Shown here: positions 36,201-45,590 of the stretch, piece after piece
How positions within the stretch are numbered: the first letter of the stretch is position 1
How the letters are laid out: every line of letters starts with the position of its first letter
NCBI GenBank assembly: GCA_022652545.1
Contig: JALCRM010000004.1
Coordinates: forward strand, 62,001 to 126,000
Reading direction: 5' to 3'
Origin: Lachnospiraceae bacterium
GTDB taxonomy: Bacteria; Bacillota; Clostridia; Lachnospirales; Lachnospiraceae
Length of the DNA stretch: 64,000 bases
Notes under the pieces: generated by a model
Told to the model about the DNA's origin: nothing
Databases searched by the model: none
Seen by the model: the letters and a program-made list of their open reading frames with translations, nothing else
Made by a program: the position numbers and the translations under genes

Positions 36201-37208
36201 TTACAGCACGTCCGCAAAGGACACCTTGAGTTTTTTGAAAACAAGCGACCCGATAATGAATACCAGCACTGTCGTGATCCAGAAATACGTCGAGGAATAA
36301 AAATGCTCGAAAAACCACTGCTTTCCGTAGATCGAGGTGCGGAATCCGTTGACGATATAGGTCATCGGGTTGATCTTGATGATGGCTTTTGTTTTGTCTG
36401 AGACCACGTTGATGTCCCAGAGGATGGGTGTCGCCCACATGCCCACCTGCAGGATGATGCCGATGATCTGCTGCAGATCGCGGAAGTAAACGGTCACGGC
36501 ACAGGTCGTATAGCAAAGTCCCAGCACAAAGATGAACTCCGCCGCCGAATAGTACAGCAGCTGCAGCCAGTATAGCGACGGGCGGAACCCGTACAGCAGC
36601 GCGATCAGCAGCATGACCGCAGTGAAGAAGACATGCGTGAAGAACGCGGCAATGATCTTGATGATCGGCAGGATACTGACCTTGAAGACCACCTTTTTCA
36701 CAAGATAGTTGTATTCGAGGAGCGAAGCCGTACCGGAGGAAAGCGCGTCCGTGAAGAAGAACCACGGCACGAGGCCCGTCGTGAGGAACAGGACGTAGGG
36801 GATCTCCTGTCCGGACGCCACCAGATGCTGGTGAAAGATCCTGTCAAACACGATGTAGTACATGATCACCGTGATGACGGGCTGTACCAGGGCCCACACC
36901 GCGCCGAAAATGGAGCCGGCGTAGCGCTTGCGGAAATCGTTCTTGGCCAGCCTCCAGATGAGCCTGCGGCTCTGCCAGAGTTCCTTCGGCAGCACCGTCA
37001 GCTTGTCGTAAGCAAAGGTGAAGACGACCGCGCCCGTGCCCAGCAGGATGATGCCGCAGAGTTTTTTGAGGTTCTCCGTATCCTGGTCATCCAGCGGATT
37101 GTGGTGCAGCAGCACCACCGCGCCGATCGAAGCCAGCACGGCCCAGACGGCAGCAATGACCAGCTTTTTGTGCTTCTTCTGTTCGTCGTTCAAAGGGACT
37201 GCCTTCAC
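36201..37208 (-). CDS. Polysaccharide ABC exporter permease (Wzm-like, ABC-2 type)
   Basis: Membrane channel for glycan export. The 335 residues have the ABC-2 core: amphipathic interface helix RLIWRLAKNDFRKRYAGSIFGA, GAVWALVQPVITVIMYYIVF, PYVLFLTTGLVPWFFF, and the closing ATPILWDINVV and INPMTYIVNGFR segments. Two additional N-terminal helices (about 15-35 and 50-70) precede the core, which most Wzm proteins lack. I choose GTG 37208, which overlaps the rfbC stop as GTGA and follows AGGAAGGG at eight bases; an earlier ATG at 37262 would lie inside rfbC and has no site. Confidence 0.88.
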   Translation of the reverse strand: MKAVPLNDEQKKHKKLVIAAVWAVLASIGAVVLLHHNPLDDQDTENLKKLCGIILLGTGAVVFTFAYDKLTVLPKELWQSRRLIWRLAKNDFRKRYAGSIFGAVWALVQPVITVIMYYIVFDRIFHQHLVASGQEIPYVLFLTTGLVPWFFFTDALSSGTASLLEYNYLVKKVVFKVSILPIIKIIAAFFTHVFFTAVMLLIALLYGFRPSLYWLQLLYYSAAEFIFVLGLCYTTCAVTVYFRDLQQIIGIILQVGMWATPILWDINVVSDKTKAIIKINPMTYIVNGFRTSIYGKQWFFEHFYSSTYFWITTVLVFIIGSLVFKKLKVSFADVL

Positions 37209-37783
37209 CTGTTCGACCCTTCCTGTTTCTTCTGTGCAAGATAGGTCCCGAGGCCGGACCATTTTGTGTCTCTGTCGGAGAGGATCAGTTCACAGCCCTC
37301 CGGGATCGGCCATTCGACGCCGATCTCGGGGTCGTTCCACATGAGGCCTCCCTCGTCGTTCGGATGGTAAAAATCAGTCACCTTATAGCAGAACTCCGCG
37401 TAGTCGGAGAGCACGAGGAAACCGTGCGCGAAGTTTTTCGGGATGAAAAACTGCTTTTTGTTTTCCGCCGTCAGCAGGACGCCGAACCACTTTCCGAAGG
37501 TCGAAGAGCCTTCGCGCAGGTCTACCGCCACGTCGAAAACTTCCCCGTTCACGACGCGCACCAGCTTGTCCTGCGGGAAATGCTTCTGAAAATGCAGGCC
37601 GCGCAGCACCCCGCGCCTGCTGGCCGACTGGTTGTCCTGGACAAAGACCTCCGGGATCCCTGCTTCCTTAAAATCGTTGTAGTTATACGTTTCCATGAAA
37701 TAACCGCGGGCATCCGGAAACACCTTCGGCGTAATGACTTTCAGTCCTTCGATCCCGCAGGTCTCAACTTCGATTTTTCCCAT
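37205..37783 (-). CDS. rfbC: dTDP-4-dehydrorhamnose 3,5-epimerase
   Basis: Third enzyme of dTDP-L-rhamnose synthesis. The 192-residue cupin protein contains ITPKVFPDARGYFMETYNYNDF, the RGVLRGLHFQ segment with the catalytic His, KLVRVVNGEVFDVAVDLR, and IPKNFAHGFLVLSD with Y132-type CYKVTDFY. Length is normal. It overlaps the permease start by four bases and follows rfbA, so the sugar supply and export genes are one transcription unit. Confidence 0.95.
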   Translation of the reverse strand: MGKIEVETCGIEGLKVITPKVFPDARGYFMETYNYNDFKEAGIPEVFVQDNQSASRRGVLRGLHFQKHFPQDKLVRVVNGEVFDVAVDLREGSSTFGKWFGVLLTAENKKQFFIPKNFAHGFLVLSDYAEFCYKVTDFYHPNDEGGLMWNDPEIGVEWPIPEGCELILSDRDTKWSGLGTYLAQKKQEGSNR

Positions 37784-37824
37784 TTTCTTTCATTCTCCCT
37801 GTATTTTTTCACGGCAGGCCGTTT

Positions 37825-38694
<870 letters not shown>

Positions 38695-38713
38695 TCCGTT
38701 CTGCCCTCCCGGC

Positions 38714-39802
38714 TCAGTCGCGGTCTCCGTACATCTTTTCGTAGTACTTCATGTAGTCGCCGCTCGTGATGTGTTCCATCCAGTCCATATGGTCAAAATA
38801 CCAGGCGATCGTCTTACGGATGCCTTCCCGGAACATCGTCTCCGGCTCCCAGCCAAGTTCCTTTTTGATCTTGTCCGGAGCGATCGCATACCTGCGGTCA
38901 TGCCCTTTGCGGTCCGCCACATAGGTGATCAGGTCATACGTGACCTTTGCCTTGCGGGGATCGGTATCCGGCAGTTCCTCGCGCAGCACATCGATGATGG
39001 TCTGCACGATCTCTATGTTCTGTTTTTCATTGTGTCCGCCCACATTGTAGGTCTCAAAGAGCCTGCCCTTCTCGATGACCAGGTCGATCGCGCGGCAGTG
39101 ATCCTCGACGTAGAGCCAGTCGCGGACATTTTTGCCGTCCCCGTATACCGGCAGCGACCTGCCGTTCAGTGCGTTGTTGATCATCAGCGGGATCAGTTTC
39201 TCCGGAAACTGGTAAGGGCCGTAGTTGTTCGAGCAGTTCGTGATGTTCGCCGGGAACTTATACGTGTCCATATAGGCCTTGACGAGCAGGTCGGAACCCG
39301 CCTTGCTCGCGGAGTACGGACTGTGCGGAGCGTACGGCGTGGTCTCGTAGAAGAAGCTCGTGTTGTCCTCCGGCAGGGAACCGTATACTTCGTCCGTGGA
39401 AACATGCAGGAATCTGCGTCCCTCGTGGAATGTGCCGTCCCCGTTGTCCCAGGCTTCCTTTGCGCAGTTCAGCATGTTGGCCGTGCCGAGCACATTCGTC
39501 TTCACGAACAGCTCCGGTTCGACGATGCTGCGGTCCACGTGGCTCTCCGCCGCAAAGTGCACCACCCTGTCTATGCTGTTTTCGGCAAAGACCTTCCGCA
39601 CGGCTTCCTTGTCGGTGATGTCCGCTTTGACGAACGTGTAGTTGCTCCGTCCCGCAACGTCCTCCAGGTTCTCGGGATTGCCCGCATACGTGAGCGCGTC
39701 CAGGTTGATGATCCTGATCTCATCCCCGTATTTTCCGAACATGTAATGAATGAAATTGGATCCGATGAAACCGCATCCGCCTGTTACAAGATAGGTGGTC
39801 AT
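38714..39802 (-). CDS. rfbB: dTDP-glucose 4,6-dehydratase
   Basis: NAD-dependent short-chain dehydrogenase/reductase fold enzyme forming dTDP-4-keto-6-deoxyglucose. [16 protein letters not shown] is the Rossmann loop, [13 protein letters not shown] and [15 protein letters not shown] (YxxxK) give the catalytic residues, and [19 protein letters not shown] is the family block. 362 residues is slightly long but normal. Strong GGGAGGAG precedes the ATG and an extended -10 lies 34 bases upstream, so it is the first gene of the polysaccharide operon. A dTDP-4-dehydrorhamnose reductase gene (rfbD) is not in the window. Confidence 0.96.
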   Translation of the reverse strand: MTTYLVTGGCGFIGSNFIHYMFGKYGDEIRIINLDALTYAGNPENLEDVAGRSNYTFVKADITDKEAVRKVFAENSIDRVVHFAAESHVDRSIVEPELFVKTNVLGTANMLNCAKEAWDNGDGTFHEGRRFLHVSTDEVYGSLPEDNTSFFYETTPYAPHSPYSASKAGSDLLVKAYMDTYKFPANITNCSNNYGPYQFPEKLIPLMINNALNGRSLPVYGDGKNVRDWLYVEDHCRAIDLVIEKGRLFETYNVGGHNEKQNIEIVQTIIDVLREELPDTDPRKAKVTYDLITYVADRKGHDRRYAIAPDKIKKELGWEPETMFREGIRKTIAWYFDHMDWMEHITSGDYMKYYEKMYGDRD

Positions 39803-39835
39803 GCCATTCTCCTCCCAATATAAAAGTCTGCCGAT

Positions 39836-39844
39836 ATTATAGCA
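39836..39844 (-). promoter_or_regulatory. Extended -10 promoter of the polysaccharide operon
   Basis: TGCTATAAT on minus in an AT-rich island ahead of rfbB; perfect TATAAT with upstream TG and no matching -35. The same element precedes tsaE, the FAD oxidoreductase gene and fkbH. Confidence 0.85.
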
Positions 39845-39903
39845 TAATTATTTCAAAGCATTGCGTCCGCGGGGAAGCTTCCGCGCCGTACCCCGCAGCG
39901 CGG

Positions 39904-42543
39904 TCAGTAGGACATATAGCTCTGGTTCATGTCAACGTCGCCGCTGATGCCCGCCACGCTGCCCTTGCAGGTATACTGCCACATGTCGTACCTTGTGGAA
40001 GTGTAGGTGGGAGCGGCCGCATACTGCGCGAGCCAGATCGTATACCCGCTCAGGGAAGACGTTGCGATCCGGCTGCTCAGCCAGTCTTTGTTTGAATAGA
40101 TCCCCGCACTGTACCCGGAGTTCGAGATCGTCTTGCAGAAAGCCCGGGCTGCTGCCGTACGCGTGGCTGTGTCGATGGCATCCGCCCGTCCGTCGCTGCC
40201 TTCGATGTCCAGGAAAACAGGGTATGTGAGACCCATCCCGCTGAGAAGATCCAGCACCATGGAAGCCTCTTCCACGGCCTCCACCTCGTTGACCGCCTGT
40301 GAAAAGAAATAGACGCCGGTCTTGATCCCCACGCTTTTCGCGCCCTGCATATTGGCCCTGAACCTTGAATCCTCGACCAGGGCGCCTTCCGAAGAGCCTC
40401 TGAAACCGCAGCGGATGATCGCATAATCGACGCCGGAATTTTTCACGGCTGTCCAGTCGATGTTCTCGTTCCACTTGGAAACGTCGATGCCGAGCTTATT
40501 GCCGCCGGCCAGCGAACCGTCGTCCCCGAACTTGTATTTTGCCCCCTGTATGGTCTGTTCCCCGGTGACCTTGTTGCCGTCCTTGTCATAATAGTATCTG
40601 CGTCCGGAAATAGTCTGCCAGCCTGTGTACTTATAGGTCTTCGTGACTGTCACCAGCTTGTAGAACGTATCCGCCGTGCTGTAATCCGCGGCGGTCGCAG
40701 GTACATACTTTCCGCTGTCATCCTTGATATACAGGGCATTGCCGTCTTTGTCCCGGAGCGCCGCCGAAGAAGAGCTGCCGGAAGAAGCCTTTGACGAGCC
40801 TTCCGAAGAGCCTCCGGAAGAACCGGCCGAGGAGCCCTGGGAACTGCTGCCGGAAGAAGCCTCGGACGAACCTGCGGAAGCACCTGTCGAAGAGCCGGCT
40901 TCCGTGACTTTGATCGTAACGGTCGCCGTGATCTCTTTCCCGTCCACCGTGGCCTTGCACGTAATTTCGGATTCGCCTACCGCCTCCCCCGTGACCGTAC
41001 CGTCGGAAGAGACCTTTGCGATCGGTTCCAGCGAAGAAGACCAGGAATAGCTGACGTCGTCCTTTGAGGGCTGCAGGGAGGCGCTGATCTTCGTCGTGCT
41101 GCCCGCGGCGATCGAAGAAGCGTCCGGTTTGAGGACGATCGAATAGTCCGTATTCTCTGCAGACGACGCGCTGCTGTCCGAACTGTCCGCGGAACCGTCG
41201 GACGACGCTGTCCCGCTTTCCGAAGGATCCGCGGATTCCTGCACGGCAGCCTCGCCGCCCTCGAGCGTCACATCCGCCTCTTCGAAGGCAGAAGCGCTGG
41301 CTGCCGGATCCGGTATGTCATCCTTCGACACTTCCTGGTAATCGTCTTCCTGCGACGCTGTACCGTCTCCGCTGCCGTCCACTTCCGTTTTTGAGGATTC
41401 CACCCATTCCACGGTGTCGGTGTTCACGCTCTCGACGACCGTATTCTGCTTCTCGGTATCTTCCTTGGCCACGTTGACCTGCGACTCTGTCTTGATCTCG
41501 TCCGCAACGTCGACCTTCTTGTATTCGATGGTGTCCTTTACCTGCACGGTCTGCGGCTGGGAGGAAATGCTGTATTTTTTGTGGTCCTCATCCGTCTCCC
41601 CAAAGGGGACCATGGCGACCGTGTAAGTACCGCCCTTAAGGTCTTTTCTGTAAATGATCCCGTCCTGGTCGTCATTCGTGTATACCGTGGTGGCGCCGGA
41701 AGGATCCGTGACCTGTACCTGAAAAGGCACGCCCGTGATGATGGCCGCCGAAGTATGGCTGATGAATTTGATCTTCAGATCTTTCAGGATGCTGGAAAGG
41801 TGCAGTTCCACGACATCTGTTTTGCTGTCCTCTGCCGCTTTGGCGCTCGCCGCCTCTGCCGCAGCCTTCGCCGACGCCGCCGAAGCCGCCTCGGCTGCCT
41901 GACGCGCAGATATCGCTGCCCCCACCGCCTCGATCTTGGCCTGTCCGATCGGTGCGCCGCCGGCAAATTCCGTCCCGATCGCAGCATACGTGTCGGCCGT
42001 TTTCCGGCTGGCCTTAAGCCCCATCCAGCTGACACCGAAAACGCAGAGCAGCACAGCTACCAGCATGCCCGTTCCGATCACGACGTAATCCATCGCGGAA
42101 AGGTTCCGGATCCGGTGAAAGAAGCCGGTCTCTTCCTGCTCTTCCCCGTCTTCTTCGCTGTCCTCTTCCGCGTCTTCGGGAGCCGGCTCCTCCGGGACAT
42201 CCTCTTCCGGCGCATCGTAGTCCGCAATATCCTCTTCGGGCGCGGTCTTCTCTTCCTCCGGCGCGGCATCCGCCGGGATCCTGTCGATCCGGACGGTGTC
42301 TCCCGGGACCGTATCCGTGCGGACAGGATCTATACGGACAGTGTCTCCCGGAACGGCATCGCAGGGCACGGCGCCGGCAGCCTTCAGTTCCCCCGTGTCC
42401 AGTTCTCCCGTCTCATCAAAATAAAAAGGCGCGCCTTCGGATGTTTTGTCTGCAGGCACAGAACTGCCTGCCTTTTCGTTGACCTGCGGCGCGTCTATAT
42501 TGTCTGTTTCATCAAAATAAAATTTCTCGTCATCCGATCCCAT
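39904..42543 (-). CDS. Membrane-anchored GH25 lysozyme with Ig-like (BIG2) domain
   Basis: Muramidase of 879 residues. It has an acidic cytoplasmic N-terminus (1-140) with two FYFDET(D/G) units and repeats of VPGDTVRID, one membrane helix (about 150-172), an Ala-rich stalk, a possible beta domain (about 260-350), a Ser/Asp/Glu linker, a BIG2 Ig-like domain (about 490-570), a Ser/Gly linker, choline-binding-like repeats (YTGWQTISGRRYYYDKDGN) and a C-terminal GH25 domain (about 695-879) with GIDVSKWNENIDW, IIRCGFRGS, GVYFFSQAV and catalytic DIE in FLDIEGSDGR. ATG 42543 is chosen with GGAGAAA upstream. A large cytoplasmic N-terminus is unusual for a lysozyme and suggests coupling to a cytosolic partner. 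Confidence 0.92.
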   Translation of the reverse strand: MGSDDEKFYFDETDNIDAPQVNEKAGSSVPADKTSEGAPFYFDETGELDTGELKAAGAVPCDAVPGDTVRIDPVRTDTVPGDTVRIDRIPADAAPEEEKTAPEEDIADYDAPEEDVPEEPAPEDAEEDSEEDGEEQEETGFFHRIRNLSAMDYVVIGTGMLVAVLLCVFGVSWMGLKASRKTADTYAAIGTEFAGGAPIGQAKIEAVGAAISARQAAEAASAASAKAAAEAASAKAAEDSKTDVVELHLSSILKDLKIKFISHTSAAIITGVPFQVQVTDPSGATTVYTNDDQDGIIYRKDLKGGTYTVAMVPFGETDEDHKKYSISSQPQTVQVKDTIEYKKVDVADEIKTESQVNVAKEDTEKQNTVVESVNTDTVEWVESSKTEVDGSGDGTASQEDDYQEVSKDDIPDPAASASAFEEADVTLEGGEAAVQESADPSESGTASSDGSADSSDSSASSAENTDYSIVLKPDASSIAAGSTTKISASLQPSKDDVSYSWSSSLEPIAKVSSDGTVTGEAVGESEITCKATVDGKEITATVTIKVTEAGSSTGASAGSSEASSGSSSQGSSAGSSGGSSEGSSKASSGSSSSAALRDKDGNALYIKDDSGKYVPATAADYSTADTFYKLVTVTKTYKYTGWQTISGRRYYYDKDGNKVTGEQTIQGAKYKFGDDGSLAGGNKLGIDVSKWNENIDWTAVKNSGVDYAIIRCGFRGSSEGALVEDSRFRANMQGAKSVGIKTGVYFFSQAVNEVEAVEEASMVLDLLSGMGLTYPVFLDIEGSDGRADAIDTATRTAAARAFCKTISNSGYSAGIYSNKDWLSSRIATSSLSGYTIWLAQYAAAPTYTSTRYDMWQYTCKGSVAGISGDVDMNQSYMSY

Positions 42544-42619
42544 TGCAGTGTTTCTCCGGCCTTCCGGGCACAAATCGCATATTTTTTTATTTTACCCTTC
42601 CGGCACTTATATGGCAACC

Positions 42620-42967
42620 TCAGAGATAGTAGGCCAGGATGCCAGCGAAAATGAAGCCCATGCCGATGAGCTTGTTCCTTGTGATCTTTTCCCCGAAAAA
42701 GATACGCCCGAGGACCATGACAAAAACATAGCCCATCGTTTCCAGCACGGGCACGTTCATGTACGCGTCGGCAAACCCGTATGCGCGTATCGTCAGCAGC
42801 ATCGAGCAGAACAGCATGAGGTAGCCTGTGATCACATATTTATTGAGATACTCGTGGATCCAGTCGGGATATTTTTGAAAAGTGCTTTTCTTAAGTATGA
42901 TCTGGGAAAAGGAGGCGATCGTCTCCGAGCAGATCATGGTCAGGATACAGGCTGTCAGTCCGCTCAT
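42620..42967 (-). CDS. Small EamA/SMR-type membrane protein, second of a pair
   Basis: 115 residues with four hydrophobic helices, similar to one half of an EamA transporter and to the ArnE/ArnF or EmrE type: LTACILTMICSETIASFSQIIL, ITGYLMLFCSMLLTIRAYGF, VLETMGYVFVMVLGRIFFGEKIT and LIGMGFIFAGILAYYL. The start at 42967 overlaps the preceding stop as ATGA. Paired genes of this kind often form heterodimers; ArnE/F-type pairs flip lipid-linked sugars, so a role in the nearby glycan pathway is possible but not shown by sequence. Confidence 0.82.
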   Translation of the reverse strand: MSGLTACILTMICSETIASFSQIILKKSTFQKYPDWIHEYLNKYVITGYLMLFCSMLLTIRAYGFADAYMNVPVLETMGYVFVMVLGRIFFGEKITRNKLIGMGFIFAGILAYYL

Positions 42968-43326
42968 GCCTTTTCTCCCTCCGGTTCCCTGTTCAGTACG
43001 ATGACGCCGATGATCACGAGGGCCACCCCCAGTATTTTCCTGGGAGTGATGGAATCCCGGAAGATCAGGACGCTCCACAGGAGCCCCCAGAGCAGGACCA
43101 TGGCCTTGTTTGCATAGGCGATCGAAATGTCGAAACGTTTGATCGCCTGCTGCCACAGCAGTGCGTAGACAGCCAGCACCAGCACTTCCAGTCCGTAAAA
43201 CAGGAAGAAGCCGCCGGTAAATACAGTCTGTTCCGATGCGAATTTGGCAACAACGGAGGAGAGGCTGAACACCATCACGATCCCCTGCAGTGCCAGAATA
43301 TCGCGCAAACGCAAGCTTTTATTCAT
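42964..43326 (-). CDS. Small EamA/SMR-type membrane protein, first of a pair
   Basis: 120 residues, four hydrophobic segments: ILALQGIVMVFSLSSVVAKF, FFLFYGLEVLVLAVYALLWQ, DISIAYANKAMVLLWGLLWSVLIFRDSIT and ILGVALVIIGVIVLN. The start at 43326 follows GGAGGG at eight bases; a longer open frame upstream lacks support. It is translated with the 115-residue partner through a four-base overlap. The family includes SMR drug exporters and lipid-sugar flippases. Confidence 0.83.
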   Translation of the reverse strand: MNKSLRLRDILALQGIVMVFSLSSVVAKFASEQTVFTGGFFLFYGLEVLVLAVYALLWQQAIKRFDISIAYANKAMVLLWGLLWSVLIFRDSITPRKILGVALVIIGVIVLNREPEGEKA

Positions 43327-43519
43327 AAAAATATCCCTCCGTGAGGAAAGCCGGGCCGGACAGATCGCGCAGTTTCCTGATACATGCTGCCGTTTTTTCG
43401 CCGCGTGGACTTTTCGAATCCGGTAGTTTACAATCAATGCAATCATAACACAAAGTCCGGACGCGCACGCCGCATCCGGGAAATGCATCCGCCATTCGAC
43501 GGGAGGCTTGGATCTTCAG

Positions 43520-44812
43520 ATGAAGCAGGACAAAGACAGTCAAAACAGCACTCCATCCGCTGAGGACGACATTCTGGACATTGAACAGGAGTATCTTAAC
43601 GACGATGCCGATGCCGCACACCGCAGAAAATATGAAAGCATTTACGGGGACGACACGCCGCAGGGCGCAGACCGTTCCGGCTCTGCCGGCGCGCGCCGCG
43701 GGAACGCGCGCGCCGGCAGCCGGAACAGCGGGTCCGAACGCCGCACGGGCAGTGCCGCCGGTCCGGATCGCCGCGCCGGCACGGGGCACGGACGCAGAAG
43801 ACGCAGACAGGGTGTGAACGCACACGCGGTCCTCTGGATCGTGATCGCGGCCATTGCCGCGGCTGCGGGGATACGCCTCTACCTATGGAACCGGGGCGAA
43901 AAATCCACCTACGACCCTTCCGCCGTCAATACGAATTATGATATCGAGGTGCAGGACATCATCACGGCGCAGGATCCCAAGGTACTCGAGGGGCGCACGG
44001 ACGACGGCAGGACCACGATCCTGTTCCTGGGCGACGACCCCATCAGCGATGATACGGGGGATACCGGCATCGCCGGCCGGGTCAAGGCACTCGGCGGCGA
44101 CAATGTCGATGTGATGACCGCTGCTTTTCCGGGCTCGCAGGTGGCGTGCAAAAATGCCACGTACAGCACCTCCTACGTGGATGACGCCTTCAATTTCTAC
44201 TATGTCTGCAGCAGCATCAGCCTCGGCGATTACACCGCCATGTCCAATGCCGCCAGCCTTAAGACGGACTCGGACGTCTACGCCTCTTCGGTGAAAACGC
44301 TGCAGGGCGTCGATTTCAACACGGTGGACGTCATCGCCGTGATGTATGACGCTGTCGACTATCTGAACGGTTCGCCGGTCTACAATACAAACGACACCGG
44401 TGATCTCCAGACCTATGCAGGCGCCCTGGAACGCGGATTCTCCCTCATCAGGGACAAATATCCCTGGATCCGTCTCGTGTTCCTGTCCCCCACCTACGCG
44501 CTGTACGTCGACGCCGACGGAAAACAGCAGCCGGGCGACACGTACGATGCAGGAAACGGCACGCTGCCCACCTACTGGACCAAGGCGATCGATGCCTGTT
44601 CGGCAGCGGAGACCGTCTCCTTTATCGACAACTATTACGGTTCCGTGAACGCAGACAACTACAAGGACTATCTGGCTGACAACATCCATCTCAACGCAGC
44701 CGGCTTTGATGCGGTCGCCCGCCATTTTGTCAGCAAGATCCTCGAAGGCTCACTGGACGAATACAACGCAGACGCGGCCGCTTCGGATGCAGATACCGCC
44801 GCTTCAGAATGA
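43520..44812 (+). CDS. Membrane-anchored SGNH/GDSL-like protein with degenerate nucleophile motif
   Basis: 430 residues on plus. A disordered basic Arg/Gly/Ala-rich cytoplasmic region (1-95) precedes one membrane helix (about 100-122), then an SGNH-like domain (about 150-420). Block I reads ILFLGDDPISDD where GDSI/L is expected, so the usual Ser is Asp; the closing block DNIHLNAAGFDAVA keeps the Asp and His spacing. It may be a non-hydrolytic or variant member of the family. ATG 43520 is 13 bases from GGAGG; TTG 43508 is too close to that site. It runs convergently into the next gene and overlaps its end by nine bases. Confidence 0.8.
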   Translation: MKQDKDSQNSTPSAEDDILDIEQEYLNDDADAAHRRKYESIYGDDTPQGADRSGSAGARRGNARAGSRNSGSERRTGSAAGPDRRAGTGHGRRRRRQGVNAHAVLWIVIAAIAAAAGIRLYLWNRGEKSTYDPSAVNTNYDIEVQDIITAQDPKVLEGRTDDGRTTILFLGDDPISDDTGDTGIAGRVKALGGDNVDVMTAAFPGSQVACKNATYSTSYVDDAFNFYYVCSSISLGDYTAMSNAASLKTDSDVYASSVKTLQGVDFNTVDVIAVMYDAVDYLNGSPVYNTNDTGDLQTYAGALERGFSLIRDKYPWIRLVFLSPTYALYVDADGKQQPGDTYDAGNGTLPTYWTKAIDACSAAETVSFIDNYYGSVNADNYKDYLADNIHLNAAGFDAVARHFVSKILEGSLDEYNADAAASDADTAASE

Positions 44813-45583
44813 GATCGGTACTTCGGGGTCCCGGTAGATCAGGAAGCCGTCCATCGTCCCGAGACAGACAAGGCCGCTGTCCTCGAATTTTCCGTCGACC
44901 TTCCGGAGCGAAGAGATCACCAGATAATTGCAGCCCGTATCCCGTGTGGCCTTCACAAGGGCCGCGGCATCGACTGTCTCCGGCTTTTCCATCACTTCGT
45001 AAACCTCATTCCAGTATTCCCACTTGCTGACCGTCATTTCGCGGCCGAAAGGCATATCGATCCTGGAGGTGTACTGGCGTACGCTTTGGGCCAGTATGCC
45101 CGGGAACGCGGCTTTGATGTTTTTCCCGCCGCTGTCCTGAAGGAGAAAATTGCAGATGTCCACCGTCTGGTAGGGCAGATGCAGCCGGTTGGAAGCCTTT
45201 GTGATATTGACATTGCTGTACGTATAGGTACCGCCCAGTACAAAGAGCGCGCACAGCACTGCGAACGCAGCGCGCGTATGCTTTCCGAACAGCCGGATGA
45301 CCGTATAAATGATCGTCGTGCCCATGGGGATCATCCAGAGCAGCCGGTAATAGGTGTCCGATTCCACTTTTGAATACAGCCGGTAGACAGGCGGCAGCAT
45401 GAACAGCACGAGAACCGTAAACGGCAGCCAGCCGAACAGGGCCTTCACCGTGCCGTCCTTTTCCCGTATGAGCAGGCAGACGAGAGCTGCGAGATAGAGG
45501 AACAGCAGCACGCCGGTGCCCTTGTATTCTGTAAGGATATTCAGTATTTCAGCCAAATGTTTTGTCCGTTCCTTTCCCGGCAC
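44804..45583 (-). CDS. Membrane protein, possible C-terminal half of the preceding DUF6077-like protein
   Basis: 259 residues: about four hydrophobic segments in the first 130 (TGVLLFLYLAALVCLLI, FGWLPFTVLVLFMLPPVY, LLWMIPMGTTIIYTVI, AAFAVLCALFVLGGTY) and a soluble C-terminal part ending GCNYLVISSLRKVDGKFEDS. That ending resembles the extracytoplasmic C-termini of large polytopic proteins such as the 49408-51387 product (GCKYVFSRIDISNADEE). The start is uncertain: GTG 45583 or TTG 45556, neither ideal. It follows the 45591-46667 gene by seven bases in another frame, which suggests one gene split by a frameshift. Confidence 0.65.
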   Translation of the reverse strand: MPGKERTKHLAEILNILTEYKGTGVLLFLYLAALVCLLIREKDGTVKALFGWLPFTVLVLFMLPPVYRLYSKVESDTYYRLLWMIPMGTTIIYTVIRLFGKHTRAAFAVLCALFVLGGTYTYSNVNITKASNRLHLPYQTVDICNFLLQDSGGKNIKAAFPGILAQSVRQYTSRIDMPFGREMTVSKWEYWNEVYEVMEKPETVDAAALVKATRDTGCNYLVISSLRKVDGKFEDSGLVCLGTMDGFLIYRDPEVPISF

Positions 45584-45590
45584 ACCTGCC

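Noticed and set aside
43327-43507. Promoters for the divergent EamA pair and SGNH-like gene
   Set aside because: Several AT-rich hexamers are present but no pair with correct spacing is convincing.
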